The notes under the pieces were generated by a model. The model had not been told where the DNA came from. It did not search any database and saw only the letters and a list, made by a program, of their open reading frames with translations. Below, in pieces: positions 24,923 to 38,600 of a stretch of 64,000 nucleotides of DNA (position 1 is the stretch's first letter; every line of letters begins with the position of its first letter). This DNA comes from Scatophagus argus (taxonomy: Eukaryota > Chordata > Actinopteri > Scatophagidae): contig NC_058501.1 of NCBI RefSeq assembly GCF_020382885.2, forward strand, positions 11,447,001 through 11,511,000, written 5' to 3'. The position numbers and the translations under genes are program-made.

Positions 24923-25720
24923 TGTCTCACAGTAGTTCTCTCTTTCCTTCGCTCTCCAGTTAGCTTTCGGTGTCGCGGCCTCCACTTGTTACCCCATGAG
25001 CTGGCTGGTTCAGAGGGCACAGGCCAGTGGTCTTTCAGGTTTCAGGGCTGCAGGACTGCATGGTGCAGCTCATCCCAGACAGGGTCTAAATGTGTTGGGC
25101 GTGGCAGTAGTCACCACTCCGCCGCACAAACTCCATCAACCAGCAATTCTGAAGCACAAAATATACCAAAAGAAATAAATAAATAATCAACTTTCAGAAA
25201 AACAGTCATGGAAACAAAATAATTCATTTCAAACACAATATCTGCAAAAGCATATACTGTATGACAAATATATTGTAGCATTAGTTTCAAATACTGAATA
25301 AAATCAATGTGAAAAAGATCAGATTATATTGCTTATCTCAAGTGAACCTCAGTGGACTTTTGGAAATTGTTCGTTCTTTGTAATTATTTTAAATTAAATT
25401 CTAAATTAAAATGCCAAAAGTTGCTGAATAGCGAGACCACTAACTTACGCATGTATTCCAGACCACTAATATGTGCAGTCAGGTCCTGATTCTGTCCTAT
25501 ATCAGACGTGTATATCTATATATGCATGCACACCCACAGCGAGTAAATGATTGTATCCTAATGATCTCATGAAGCCATTGAATGAAGTAGAAAAGAGTTC
25601 CTACTTGCATGGAGTAGACAAGAAAGCTGGGAAACAGATAAGAGATGCACCACGAGCTATAAAATCTAATACATAATTTCATTAGATCAGCCTGCACAAT
25701 ATCAACAAAATTCAATTTGG

Positions 25721-25730
<10 letters not shown>

Positions 25731-25752
<22 letters not shown>

Positions 25753-25753
25753 G
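25731..25753. repeat. GA microsatellite after an A-run
   Basis: About 11 GA units directly after nine A residues; the A-run plus GA layout suggests growth from a retroposed A-tail. Confidence 0.85.
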
Positions 25754-28700
25754 ATAAAAGAAAAGTCTGAAAATTGGTGCTCTATTTAATGTACTCCACT
25801 AGTAATTTAAGTGCAGATGAGTAGTGAATCTGCAGGAGGTTTCCCAGGCTTGGCGGCAAAAGACCACATACTGGAGCACAAAGTGCAGAACAAGTTAATA
25901 GCTAAGTTAGCTCACTTGCAACTTGAATTTAAGCAGGTCCTCCTACAGTAGGGCTGAAATGATCTATCCATTTGTCAATTTAATTGACACATATTGGATT
26001 AAAAAGCAGTTGGTGGCCAGTAAGTGTTATCTTTGATTGCATTTTAAAAGCATGTCAGTTCACTACTTTGTGAAAAATGGAATTCAGCTAACTGAATCTT
26101 GTTTTAATGGGAGAAAATGTTAGTTCACATGGTAACTGTATTGTGTTCTGGGCAATGGGCAGAGGGAGTGAGGGCTATATGAAGGAAAGAGGTCAAATAT
26201 GTAGACCTCCTCTCATTCAAATGCCAAAACATTCAGACAAACAACCAGGAGAAAGTCCAGAGGTACTCTGGGTAATCAGTAGTCACCTCTTCACCTCAGC
26301 TCTGACAATACACACATGCACACACACACATAATCACATGGCGACTTACTCACTAACACTTCCAGAGGAGTACGGTCTATTCCAGGTTGTTGACTATCTA
26401 TAATTAGGAATTTATCCTGTGTTACAGCTAATCAGGATAGAGGTCAATTGTTTTCCATCCAGTCAAATCAAAGTGCGTAAAGAACATTCCTTGTACTTCA
26501 CAGAGTTTTCACACAGCTGTCATGTCTGAATTTAAAGCCTCATAAACAAAAGACAAGAAAATCAAATCAACAGGATAAAAACTCTTACAAAGCAACTAGA
26601 CAGAAGATGCCATCACAGACAAGGCACTGAATCCATTAAAACTGAGAGAGAGATTAGATATTAAATAAAGCTCTAGAGCACGTAGACATAAAAAAATTAA
26701 ATACTAACTGGGAAATGGCTAGACAGTGTAGTGCAGTAATTCCAATTAAAACTGTAAAGCCGATCTTCCCTGTTACCTCAGAGCGCAGTTTGGTTTGTAA
26801 AACAGGTGTGTCTCCAGTTGGTCTTCTGACTGCCTGGTGGTTTCCCTGTCACAGGCTGGGTCAGGATCCAGACAGGTTAAAAATTGATCTCAATATTATT
26901 TTAGAGACGCCTTAAGTTTCCTACAGTACCTGCTACTTGAAGCTGAATGACCCACAAGAAAGCTCGTAGATTAATAGTAAAGTAGGATAAATCCTGATAA
27001 ATCCAGCACACTGTTCACTTCTACCTGCTTCCAGTTACAGATATAAGCAGTTTTCTTGTGGCAGCTCCAATAGCGAGTCACCCTGAAAAGGAAGATGTGT
27101 TAAATACCTGAACTGTAATTGTTTCTAAAAGCATACAGTAGACACTCTTCCCTCTTACCTCAGTGAACAGCTTTGCTACTGAACTGGGAAATTCACAAAC
27201 CACTGACTGGCAGCTACGCCAAAGTCCTGCAGCAGCAGCAGCAGCAGTCCTACAATAGTGTGAGTGCTGACAGAGAACCAGCTGACTGCCTGTTATAGTA
27301 AACCCCTGTAGACACTGAACACCCTGCAACTGTATTTATAGCTGTATCTATATGAGCAGCTGATTGTATGACACATCAAATTTTTCTGGCAGCAACAGTC
27401 CCCGATGCAGCCCATCCCTGTCTGCCTTCTCTCAGCCCGAGAACTGTGATTAGCTTGATTTTTATTCATCAAGGAATGTAGATACAATTATGGAAAATTC
27501 TACTGATCTGTCCCATTGAGTTAATGTTCTCAAAAGCTTGTCGTAGAGAGCCGCCACGCTTCTGGCTGTGCATCAGCATCAGGAACCTTTCCCTAATACT
27601 ACCTATTTATGATCCTTTTTTCTCGAGTGAAGCAACAAAGAAAAAGCGAGTTGAGTGTTTGTCCTTACCTGCTCTTAAATGTCATCTCCAGCCACAGAAC
27701 AAACTTCGGCCTTCTTGCCACAGTAAACTCCACTTGCTTTTAGTCTTTTTTTGCTACTAGAAGCTGAAATGTCCGGTGGTCTGGTTGAATTAAATGAAGC
27801 CCTTCTACAACAACCTGTAGCTCTGCCCCACTAAAACATTGAATTGTCTCCGTCTCGCTGTGCCTGCTGGCCTGTCAGTAACCACTGCAGCGTGCGGTAC
27901 ATGTCAGACTGTAGCTCTACCTTGCTTGCAGCAGTGCAGTGTGCTTGGCAGAGGATCTGCTGTGAGCTGGTCTAATCAGGCTGAGCAGCCATCTGACCCT
28001 GACAGCCCTGTCACTACCAGAACACTCTACAGTTAATGCTCTTAGAGAGAGAGAGGAGAAGAGCCTCACTCCCTCCTCCTCCTCCTCCCCCTCTTCATCC
28101 ATTCCACTTCTTGTTCCCTCCCTTCTTCCAGGCTAAAGAAGAGGTGTCCCCCACCCTCCCCACACTCGTCTCTTCTCCTCACCCTTCCCACAGGTTGATG
28201 ATTGCAAGGTTCAGTCAAGGAACCCTGTGGTCTCACATACACTCGAGTGCACATCAGCAAAATGAATGCAGACCGGTATTTTCAGTTAATGTTTCTCTCA
28301 AATATAAGTAAACGGATTTGCAAAATTGTAGGTCAAATGTACTTTTTCTGTCATGACACGTCTGTCTGAACCTTCTCTTGTTTTCTCTCCCTCCCTCCCC
28401 CCAACCCCAACATCCCTGACCCAACTAAAAATAGACGGTCCTTTGAGCCACCAGACAGAAAACCTTTGAGTCTCAGTTTATGCAATTAACTTTCTCCTTC
28501 ACTAATAATCCCAAGTTTGTTGTTATTGTTTTCTTACAGCTAACACGTTTGTCCAAAAATCAAATAAAAAGGAAGAAAATTGCAGGACACATTTTCTAAA
28601 ACCAACATCCACTGAGGTATTCTTCCAAGAAATCTACGCAGCCCTCAAATTTTCAGTCTTTTTAGGATTCATTTTAAATTGCCTTCTTTATACAATTTGT

Positions 28701-29107
28701 TTACAAGGTTATGGTAAGGATATGTGAGGCCAGAGAGTCACAAGACAGTCATAGGCACAGACTTTTTAAAGCAGGACACGCTGGGGCCTCACCTCACTAT
28801 CAATCACTCTGAGCAGAGGTTAACATGACTGTTCACCCACGCACAGAGCTTTAAAAAAAAAAAAAAAAACACCTCTTACTGGCTAAAATTAGCTGGAGCA
28901 CTACCGAATACTTTCTAGTGTATTGCATTAAACGTGTTTGTAATCCATTTTCTGCATGTATGTGTGCTCTCAAAACAGGGGATGTGTTTGTCGCATGTAC
29001 TGTGGTCACAAATATTCTGTTCCTGCATCGTGCATGGCCCCGTCTTAACCCGTGCCTGATTCTCATTATAATAACTTGACATTTTTATTTTATTTTATTT
29101 TATTCCA

Positions 29108-29433
29108 GATAATAAGTGTAAATATAGCCACACTGGTGACTAGCGGGTTGCAAACACAAAGTGACAGCTAAGGGTAAAGACCTCCAGAGAAGAAGAAGGA
29201 GAGACGACTTTATGTCCTTTAATGGAGACTTTGACTGCAGACAATGTGTGAACACAGAATATGGCTCATTCATGAATTTTACAGCTGTTTGCCTGTGTAT
29301 GTGTAAATGCATGACAGAGGCTTTAAGTTGGAGGAGAGACAAAGTCAAGTCATGCAGAATATGTTTGAGTGGAAAACAAAGCCAGTTTGCAATCCACTAG
29401 TGGCCACTTGTGGCTATATTTACACATTATATT
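29108..29433. mobile_element. MITE-like element with ~48-bp terminal inverted repeats
   Basis: The left arm (29108-29155) and right arm (29385-29433) are imperfect inverted copies sharing GTGTAAATATAGCCAC, then a TGG-ACTAG-GG segment and TTGCAAAC. They enclose about 230 bp without a plausible gene. The length, inverted ends and lack of coding content fit a non-autonomous DNA transposon. The superfamily is not assigned. Overlapping open frames on both strands are by-products. Confidence 0.6.
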
Positions 29434-32364
29434 TACATATATTTACATATTTAAAATGTTTTTATATGTGTGTGTGTGTCAATCTCAGCAGCATTTGAAG
29501 GCATTTTAAAATTATTTGATTTAATTGATATAATGCTGGGTTTGCTGTGGGTGTCACACCTTCTGTCACTTTCTCTGTGACGTAATGGCGAATTTTCTGT
29601 GTTCAAGAAAGCTGCTCAGTACATTTTTGAAAATGGAGGGCAAATTGCAACATAGCAAACATACACACATCTCAAACCTCTCAAGGTTTGCTTTATCTGA
29701 TCCTCCTGAGGAGCAGTCCGCTGCAGTGTTGCCATCTGTTTTGATGCTACAAACAGTAGTGCACTGACCTAAACATGGTTGCTGCAATGGTTTCTGGAAA
29801 TGTGAGCTGACACCTTGTAGGTCAACCCTCAGCTGGCAGTCTTGTGCTTTTAGAGAAGTCTAAAGGACACTTCAGGCGCCGGTTGTAGCCTGATGAAAAC
29901 GATCGGCTGACCTGCAAAGACTTCAGCACTGAATCTTTTCACCATATGGAAATGCCAGCCAAGTGTTCAAGTCGTATTTTTATAAACCAAACATTGCTGT
30001 TGGACCAGCATGGTAATTTTGAGTCATTATGCTCATGCTCACCTGCCACTGTTGGACTAAAGCAGCAACTATGAATAGAGATAATTTATTACCTTGTTTT
30101 CTCATAAGAGCTCTGTAGTTTCTCATCTCCTTCTGTTGTATTTGTGTCGGATGAATAGAAACTTAGCCTCGACTAAGAAACAAATTATGACAAATTATAA
30201 CCACCAAATTATGATACAACCAGAACAGTAATGGCTTTTATACTACACTGAAATGTCAGCTGGGAATTAGTATCTGAAAATTAGTCAGAAATGAGGTTAG
30301 TCTTTCATAAATCCACCTCTTGATGTCTATATAAGTTTGCTTCTCTGTCATTGACTCCTGATGAATGACTCAAGCGGGAGTGAAGGCAAACATTTGTGCT
30401 GATACCATGTTGATGTATACAATTACAAAGTGTGTCCCCTCCCCTGTACTAGTCGGTAATTCAGTCCCTCAGCCACACTAGTCATGCAGCAGTGTGAAAT
30501 ACTATGTAATTCCCAGAGCAATAAGAAGAAACTGGATATGAAAAGGATGCATAGTCACTCCCAACAGTTCTATCTTTCATAGCGTAAGCTGCCACTTCCT
30601 GTTTCACACGCAAGGAGTAAGTGTTAATGACGTCTAATTAGCACACAGTCACTCAGTTTTTGACTACAGGTGTATACCTAGGTTATGTGGTGTAGCAGCA
30701 GGTGCATCACCATGCTGGAAAACAGAGCCCCTCGTGGGCCAGGAGCTGGATAAGCTTGGCGGATAAGCTTGCTCTGCACGCTCTGTGTTGGAGCAAGTAT
30801 AATTTCAGCATCTTCCTATGCTGAGCTGTGCTAAAGTTTTGACATTCAACTAGATTACTCAAGGAAACAAATGATCAAGTGTATCGTGTGTTTTACAGCT
30901 GACTGTGTTTCATGGACCTTTGCTTTTAGAAAACCGTTTCAGGAATCAAACCTGTTAGCCTAAACTCCACAGCTGTGGTCATGACAATACAACTCTGTGT
31001 CCTTATCATATTGTACAAGGAAACATGTGCTTTTACACATAAACACACACACTCGCTCATATACATGCACACAGTCACAGAACAAGGTTCAGAGAAAAAT
31101 CCTATATACACTAACACACACACACACGCATGCATAACAAACAGAAATACACGTACATACACACAGTTGAGCATGTGGCAAGCGGCAGCAGCTGCTGTGT
31201 GTATAATTAGAATGTTTTGAAAGCTGAGAGTCAGACAGCAGGACTTTCACCTGCAGAGTCTTCACAACAACCAGCGGTCGTGCATGACAATACAACTTTT
31301 CCACACCAAGTACCTCCTATATGTATATGTAAACCAGGTGAGGAAAGTGAGACAATAAAGAATTAAAGTAAAGAAAGTGTGGGATGCATGCCTTCATGCA
31401 ACCTGTTGTTACAGAAGAAATAAACGAGATTCTTTCTCACCAACAACACAGAACGTCCATAACACACGTGCAGTGAGTCATAGAGGAGGTTACATGTCAT
31501 TATCCAACACTTGTAACTCAACAATCACTTGACCATATGCTGACATTTCTGGCTTTCAAAACTTTCCATCTCACCGTCCATCCCGTCTGTTTTGGAACAG
31601 AGACACCAGATTTCATGACCAAGGGGAAAAAAAGCTCCAAATGCCTTCTTCAAATAGCTTATTGAATATATTTCAAACAATGCAGACTTATACATCAGAT
31701 TAAAGCTATGTCCAAGTACAAACTAAAGTGAGAATTCAGCTCATAGTGTTTTGTTTCCCAAAAAAATTGCATTGCTTAGTGACTAGCAATGACAGAAAAG
31801 AAAGAACATAAATAAAAACACAAACATTTTAATCTTAACCAATAATCATTTCTAAAACTTTTATCAGGTAAAAAACAGAGCAATATGAGGACATCCTCAC
31901 CTTCTTCCTGCTGCCTGCTCAGAAAGTTGACATGAAACTCCACCTAGTGGACTGGACGTGGAAATGACACAAAGCTCGAGGGACACTGGAATCTGACTCT
32001 CCTCTCCAAACCACATGATCGGTTTGTCTTAATTTTATTTACTGACTGGAAGCAACTGGAAACACAGAAATATTTCTTGAGTTAATTTCTAGTTTTACAT
32101 AGCTAATATATGACCATAAGGTTTATAAAGATGTACTTTCAGTACAATACTACAGTAATATATTTGACTATAATGATAAGCATTGCACATACTTAGAGGT
32201 TTTTGGCTGATGTCTGATGTAGACTTAAATATCCTAAGTAGCCAACACCTTCTCAATGAAGTTTTATGACTAAATTAAGGTGACGTCAGGCAGTACAACA
32301 CAGCCACAACAGGACTGTTTCACAGACTTTTTGTCATGTCACAGCAGGAAAAGCACAACTGTCT

Positions 32365-32434
32365 TAATTCCATATAGTTGCTTTAGTTTTGGGGTCCTGA
32401 TATTATGAGTGCTGCCTGGCTGTCACACTGTCAT
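32365..32434. repeat. dispersed repeat copy (TAGTTGCTTTAGTTTTGGGG core)
   Basis: The core TAATTCCATATAGTTGCTTT, then AGTTTTGGGGTCCTGATATT and a GCTGCCTGGCTGTCACACTG segment, closely resembles the copy at 32880-32935 in the same orientation, and more weakly 23326-23391. The true element limits are wider but not visible. Confidence 0.5.
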
Positions 32435-32879
32435 GGCTTCCTTGGACACTTTTAGCACTTTGACTGTTGGATTTTGAAGTAGTTCAAATTATTATTTGAT
32501 CGACATATGCTTTAAACACTTCCCACCTGCTGAGGGGTGACAGAGCTATTAAGTTCAAAATATGACTCTATTAAATAAAGATATGTTGGTTTTGTAGTCA
32601 TTGGATATGAAATTACAAAATTAAATTAGCTAAATTCTTACTGTTAAAAATTACTTAGCAACACTTTACTCTGTTCTCAGCTGGGTTAGGTTGATATGCA
32701 GATATGCAGACTCTTTCTCATGTCTTCAGTTAAACATCAGGTGTTAGATTCATTGAATTGGCAGGAACTGAAGCTGCAGGCATACTGTGCATGGGTAGAA
32801 ATATTTGGAGTAAAAATAATTAGATTTTGTTCAGTAAACTGAAATCATAAGCACGCTCAAAATAAAATGACTGATGGCC

Positions 32880-32935
32880 TAATTCCATTTAGCTGCTTGA
32901 GTTTTGGGGTCTTCATATTGTGAATGCTGCCTGAG
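32880..32935. repeat. dispersed repeat copy, second in this interval
   Basis: TAATTCCATTTAGCTGCTTG followed by AGTTTTGGGGTCTTCATATT and GAATGCTGCCTGAG parallels the copy about 515 bp upstream. The two could be a local duplication or two insertions. Confidence 0.5.
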
Positions 32936-34029
32936 TTTTAATATCAAAAGCAGCAATGGTGTTATGATACACACTCATACCAACATACAAGCTAAAAAGG
33001 ACAGGTTAATGTTTCTGGCATTGTCCATATCTCTTTGAACAATCTGTGGCACATCAGTCACACAACACATTCCCCAAAATATGGGGCAGTGGTCAGTGGT
33101 GAAATAGGCTAGCAGGCCAAAGCTTAGTCAGGGTTAGTATGATGTTAAAATGGCTTCAGACTGACGTGAGGCTGAGTAAGACCCATCTGCTGCCCTCTGC
33201 TCTTCAGTCACCACTAAAAGGATTAAACGTGCCGCACACACACTGCTCTCATCTAGCTGTGCATGTGTCTTCAAGGCAGTGGTGGCATTACATCTTAAAG
33301 GTGGCCACAGGAGCAGTCTGCTGTGCTTCCACATCGCCAGCTGTTACTGTCTGCAGAGTACTTTACCTGTCTAGACCTCTATGGCAAGTTTTAAGCTAAT
33401 TACCTTGCTGTTGCTTCAAGTAAGTCTCCTGCTTGTTGCTAGGTGCAGGCATTCACAGTGTTGAAGTTGAGACTGAAAGGAGACAATTCATTCATCAACA
33501 GTGATTTTCTACAGCTAATTTATAAACTTTTGACCATTTGCTGTCATGAAGGAAACACCATTTCGTTTAAGAGAAGTTAAATTTCCTTGGATGATGCTAT
33601 TCCTAGATGTTTTCCATTCTATAAGCACCACATTGTTTTCATACATCTGTAAAACTTAGTAAAAAAGACAGTAAGACATATCTACCGGTACAACCAGTTA
33701 ACATCTAGTTTGTGACTCCTGGAAAGTTAAAAAAAAAACAAAAACTCATACACAAAGTGTACTGCAGTGCAATGAAACTTCTAGTTTTCATCTCCAGTTG
33801 ACTGCTTTGTATCTGACAACCTATTTATTATTTATTCTTCATTCTATAACGTTTGGGAATTTTCTTTACTCTGACCAGTAAAGTGATAATTACATGGATA
33901 TGAATCAGTAAAAATTTTATCTCTTCAACTCTTCAAAGTGCCTTGGAAGGCCAGCATGGCCTCCATTTCAACTGATTTTTATGTCTCTGCTGCTGTGGTA
34001 GCTGTGTCAAGAGGCATTATTTTTATCCG

Positions 34030-34400
34030 GTTTGCACAGATCAGTATGTCTGTCCAGCTATGCCTTTCTTGCAAATGTAATATCCCAGGAACACTTTGAG
34101 TCAATCTCTTCTCTCTTTACATTTGGCACAATCCTCCACTTGGACTGGGGATGAACTTATTACATTTTGACAGTCAAAGGTCAGTGTGACTTTACAAAAT
34201 AAGATTTTGGCCATAACTCAAGAATTCATGCATAATTATGACAAAATTTCACAAAACTAAATTTTCATGTCTAATAGGACAAAATGATGAAGTGATGACA
34301 TTTTATACCAAAAAGTCAAAGGTCAACTTTCTGTCCATCATGCAACACCATAACTCAGGAACAGAAGGGCGGATTGTGACCATATTTCACAGTTGCATCT
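34030..34400 (+). repeat. teleost dispersed repeat with internal ~140-bp tandem structure
   Basis: The series 'sensing' phrases AATATCCCAGGAACACTTTG, CACTTGGACT, GTCAAAGGTCA, CCATAACTCAAGAATTCA, GACAAAATTTCACA and TCTAATAGGACAAAATGATG is one I recognise from a very common fish repeat. GTCAAAGGTCA recurs at 34173 and 34315, and CCATAACTCA recurs at 34211 and 34348, so the unit is about 137-142 bp and degenerate. It does not encode protein. Confidence 0.6.
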
Positions 34401-35345
34401 TTGTTTTATACCTTACAGCTTTTTGCAGCAGCATCCACATTTGAAGTGTTGTAGTCCACTACAAGCTCATTGGTCTTGTGGATGTTGAGCTTCTGGTGAT
34501 TGTAGTCGCACCATGTGACTGAGCTGTCGCCACATGTATTATATGAGTCTAGACAGACAGTGATGTAAACTGCAACTTTCCTGATATACAAATGTATTCA
34601 CAGAGCATTTTTTAGTCGTCAACTATGGCACCAAATGTTACATCATGTTTAAAAGTACTTTATAAACAGAAAAAGAAAAACTTGTGTCACTGTTAGACTG
34701 ATTTTTGTAGGATGTCATTGCACAGATGAGGCTGCACCTTTGAAATATCTGAGTACATTATGTTTGTAGTGCTATATAGCTATCCAAATTAAGTTAATAC
34801 ACTGTACTAAGTTAGCAGGAGGGTCAAGGTCACTGTAGTGTAGGGAGCTGAATGTTTTGCTGTGGGGAACAGATGGCACACTGAGATTAGACAGCTGACC
34901 TGCTCGTGGCTTGGCTAAAGGCATTGTGATTCCCCTGATGGCTTCCAGCATAAAATAACAAGCTTTTCTTGATTTTAATACAAGTTCACACCTATTGTGC
35001 TCATAACAGGTCAAATTTATGATTGTCTGCAATACATTTCCATTGTCCTGTATGAGAGGCAAGAATACCGGATTAAAACCTCATTTTAAGTAAAATCTTT
35101 CTTTTTAACAAATGCCTAGAAACAAATTTCAGAATCATAACTGAAGTAGCCATGAAAGGAAATGGAAGAATTATCTGTCACTACAGTTGGATATTTAAAG
35201 TCAAAGTATCTTAAAATGCCTGAAAACTTCACAGTGATGTTAGGTTTTGTCAGTGTAGATGTGCTATTTAATTCCCTCTGCAGCACAGTCTCTGCAGGAA
35301 CACAGCAGCCTGAGGTCAGATTAAAACAGGAAGCGGCCAGTTGGC

Positions 35346-35622
35346 CACGTGTGAGCCAGGCTGGAGTTAGGGCTTAAAGACAGATCAGCGTCGGAGGATA
35401 TATAAACCAGCTCAAACAAATAGTCACTCACATGCAGTACTGTACCTCTCAAGTCAAGTTTTTTTCTTTACTGCAGAGCATTCAGAAATATAAATCAATT
35501 TGCTACCTAAATTAGAAGGAACATCTTAAGAGAATCGAAGATCTACACACTGCAAACAGAACACCTGCTCTGCATCTGCCGCACATCTCCTTTGTGTTGT
35601 GCTCCCCTCTGCATCAGCAGCC
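35346..35622 (+). promoter_or_regulatory. ndrg1: ndrg1 promoter and 5' leader: CACGTG element and TATA box
   Basis: CACGTG (35346-35351), an E-box that also contains the hypoxia-response core ACGTG, lies 48 bp before a good TATA box, TATATAAA (35399-35406). The start site is expected near 35430, giving a leader of about 190 nt to the ATG at 35623. Mammalian NDRG1 is known to be induced by hypoxia and repressed by MYC, both through elements of this kind, so the arrangement is meaningful. Use in this fish is inferred. Confidence 0.55.
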
Positions 35623-38600
35623 ATGGTACTGGAGGAGAACGAGTGTGACTCTGTCTTTGAGCCCCAAATCACTGTGAGTATCCCATCAGGAAGAGCTTGA
35701 ATTAATCTTGAGGCTTGAATCGCTGTTACAGCTGTAATCTTTGTGCAATCTTTATTGATTTTTTACTTCGGTATCACAGGGTTTTATTCTGCACAGCTAC
35801 ATACAGTATAGAGCCTACTGTCAGTAGGGCGCAACATTATAAACATCAGTATTTGGTTTCAGTTGACATTAAAGAATGGAAAAATACAGTTGCAGCTGTC
35901 TTTAAAACACATCTCATTTAGCTCATTTCTCATATCAACTTATGTTCAGCACTGTGGCAAACAGTTTAACAACAAAAGGTAGCGTACGGCATACAAGAAG
36001 CATGCCTACAACAAAAACTGAGACTGAGACATGGTTTTTATGCAACATCTGCAATAAATAGAGCATGTCCTAATCATCTGAATGTGTGTTCTTTGTTTGT
36101 TTTAGGAGGAAAACGTAGAGACTCTGTATGGGAAAGTCCACTGCATCATGACAGGAACTCCGAGGGCAAACCGTCCCGTCATCCTCACATTTCATGATGT
36201 CGGACTGAACCGTAAGTCCCAGCTCTAAGCCCCACAGCAGAACAGTATTTATGCGGTTCATATTCTGCAAACAGTTGTAATACACCTGTAAACAAGTGGG
36301 AAAAAATTCAATTCATAAGTCATATAAATACCTTGATATCTAAGTTAAGACTAGTATATCACAGGTATCTGATTTTTTTCCTATAATATCACTCTTGATC
36401 CAAGCTTCTTGTACATTTAGAACACCTTTTATCACTTCACTTGAACAGAATCGATTAAAATTTTTGTTTGTTTTGTTTTTTTTTTCTTCTTGCAGACAAG
36501 TCCTGTTTTGAAACACTATTCAACCACGAGGACATGCAGGAGATTATCAGACATTTGCCTTTTTGTCACATTGAAGCACCGGGACAACATGAGGGAGCCA
36601 AAACTCTGCCTGCTGCGTCAGTACACTGTCTTTATTATTCTATATTCTCTTTTTCTGCAGCAGTGTGACTCTCGTTTTATCTTTATTAATATTTCATGCT
36701 GTAATTACACCATCATCTACAGTCATTTTGTAGTTCCACACACCTGCTGATGATTACCTTGACCCCACAGGTATACCTACCCGTCCATGGACCAGCTGTC
36801 TGAAGCACTGCCTGCTGTCCTCAAACACTTTGGGTAAGAGTTAATCTGATACTTTTCAGTTGTCCTTTCATTAAAGGTGATGATATTTTCAATATGTTAA
36901 CACTATGATGTATCTTAGTTTTGACCTTTTGACTGTCTGCTCTGCAGGTTGCGTAGTGTGATTGGACTGGGAGTGGGAGCAGGTGCCTACATCCTGGCTA
37001 AATTCGCTGTGAGTTCAAATCTCTTCTCTAAATCCCATTTGGATGTGAAACATGCAATAATAATACAATTATAATAATTATAATACAATTCAACATAATT
37101 AAATCTTCACTCTTTTCAGCACAGATCTGAACTTGACTGTGGTTATGTTGTACGCTAAAGTTACTGTACAGACTTTTGCGATGATACGCAACTGCAATTC
37201 CACATCCCGATCCCAGAGGTGGCAAACTTAAGTCTCTGCCATCTTTAACAGCAGCTATATTAAAAAAAATATCTAGAAGGGGAACAGAAAGACAGTATCT
37301 ATGGGAGAAACTGATCAAAATCTAAGGCTGTGGAACAACATGACAACAAACAGTTGTACTTGGAAGGGAAAAAAAGTATTGAGAAAACCATGAAAAAACA
37401 CAGCAATAAAAATTGTTCAAAATAGAACTTTATTGAAGTCATATCATTAACCAGTTTATGTCTGTGTGTCTATCCATATCTCTGTGTGTGTGTGTGTGTG
37501 TGTGTCTTTGTGTGTGCAGCTCAATCACCCTGGCCTGGTGGATGGTTTAGTTTTGATCAACATCAACCCCAATGCTGAAGGACTAATAGACAGTGTTACA
37601 AACAAGGTAAGCAGTGTATGTGTGTGTGAGAGAGAGTGTGTGTGGTGTGTGTGTGTGTGTGTGTTGATCAGCCATCTTGATGCTAATTCAAATAGTATAC
37701 AATATATACAACTACCTGTATTGTTAGAAATGATGTGATTGAATCCGATGTGTTAAGTGACCTTTGTGATGTAAACCCATCTATTTTGTGTGTGTTACAG
37801 ATCACTGAATGGACACACACTGTCCCGGACAAAGTCATCACACACTTATTTGGAAAGGTAAAGGCAGTGATTGTCAACATGCTCCATCCTTAACAAACAA
37901 ATATGAAATGACACATAGAACACAAGAACACCTCAGTCTCACTTTCAAATGTGTTTTCAGGACGAGATTGAGACCAACCACGACCTCATCGCTACCTACC
38001 GTCACCACATCACAACGACCATGAACCAGTCCAACGTCAGCCAGTTCCTGCGCTCCTACAACAGTCGCGGTGCTCTGGAGGTGGAGAGGCCTGTTCCAGG
38101 AGGAAACATCAACGTCAGGACCCTCAAGTTAGCACAGTCCTTGACCATTAACATCATTGCAGCATTTTCTGCGAATCATAAGTATCTTAGTTTTTCTGTC
38201 TATTTCACCCGCCTGCCTTTTGGTTCATAGGTGCTCCACCCTGCTGGTTGTAGGAGATAATTCTCCAGCTGTGGAGGCTGTGGTGGACTGCAACTCTAAA
38301 CTCAACCCCACCAAGACCACACTGCTCAAGGTGACTACACGACTGACATGTCCCTACAATAACTGTTGTGATTGTAATGTGACAAGGTGAAGCCTATACC
38401 TGACATTTGCACTGTTCTCCTCTAGATGGCAGACTGTGGGGGACTTCCTCAGGTGGATCAGGTAGGCTGAGACATTTTATTGGCTTCTCACTTTACAGTA
38501 ATGAAGGATCTGCACTTTTGATTGGTTGGGAATGTGTTTAATAAATTTCCTATTTTTCTCTACAGCCAGCCAAAGTGATTGAAGCCTTCAAATATTTCAT

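Larger units (their letters stand above)
23107..28110 (-). other. ptp4a3: ptp4a3 5' region: presumed leader introns and untranslated exons
   Basis: No protein-coding exon is recognised. PTP4A genes usually have one or more untranslated first exons. Two stretches look leader-like on the minus strand: about 24985-24743, starting CpG-rich and passing through a GA run, and about 28102-27930, GA-rich and ending in CAAGCAAG/GTAGAGC, a usable donor. Neither can be linked to the gene without transcripts. Microsatellites lie at 24897-24922 (TC) and 25731-25753 (GA). The rest is unremarkable AT-rich DNA. Confidence 0.35.
28111..35345. other. intergenic between divergent ptp4a3 and ndrg1
   Basis: No exon with protein similarity is seen on either strand. 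The interval holds an inverted-repeat element (29108-29433), two copies of one dispersed repeat (32365 and 32880), a teleost repeat at 34030-34400, an A-run at about 28851-28869, an ATTTT pentamer run at about 29083-29104 and CA-rich patches near 31040-31170. Open frames here are short and lack recognisable content. Confidence 0.6.
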
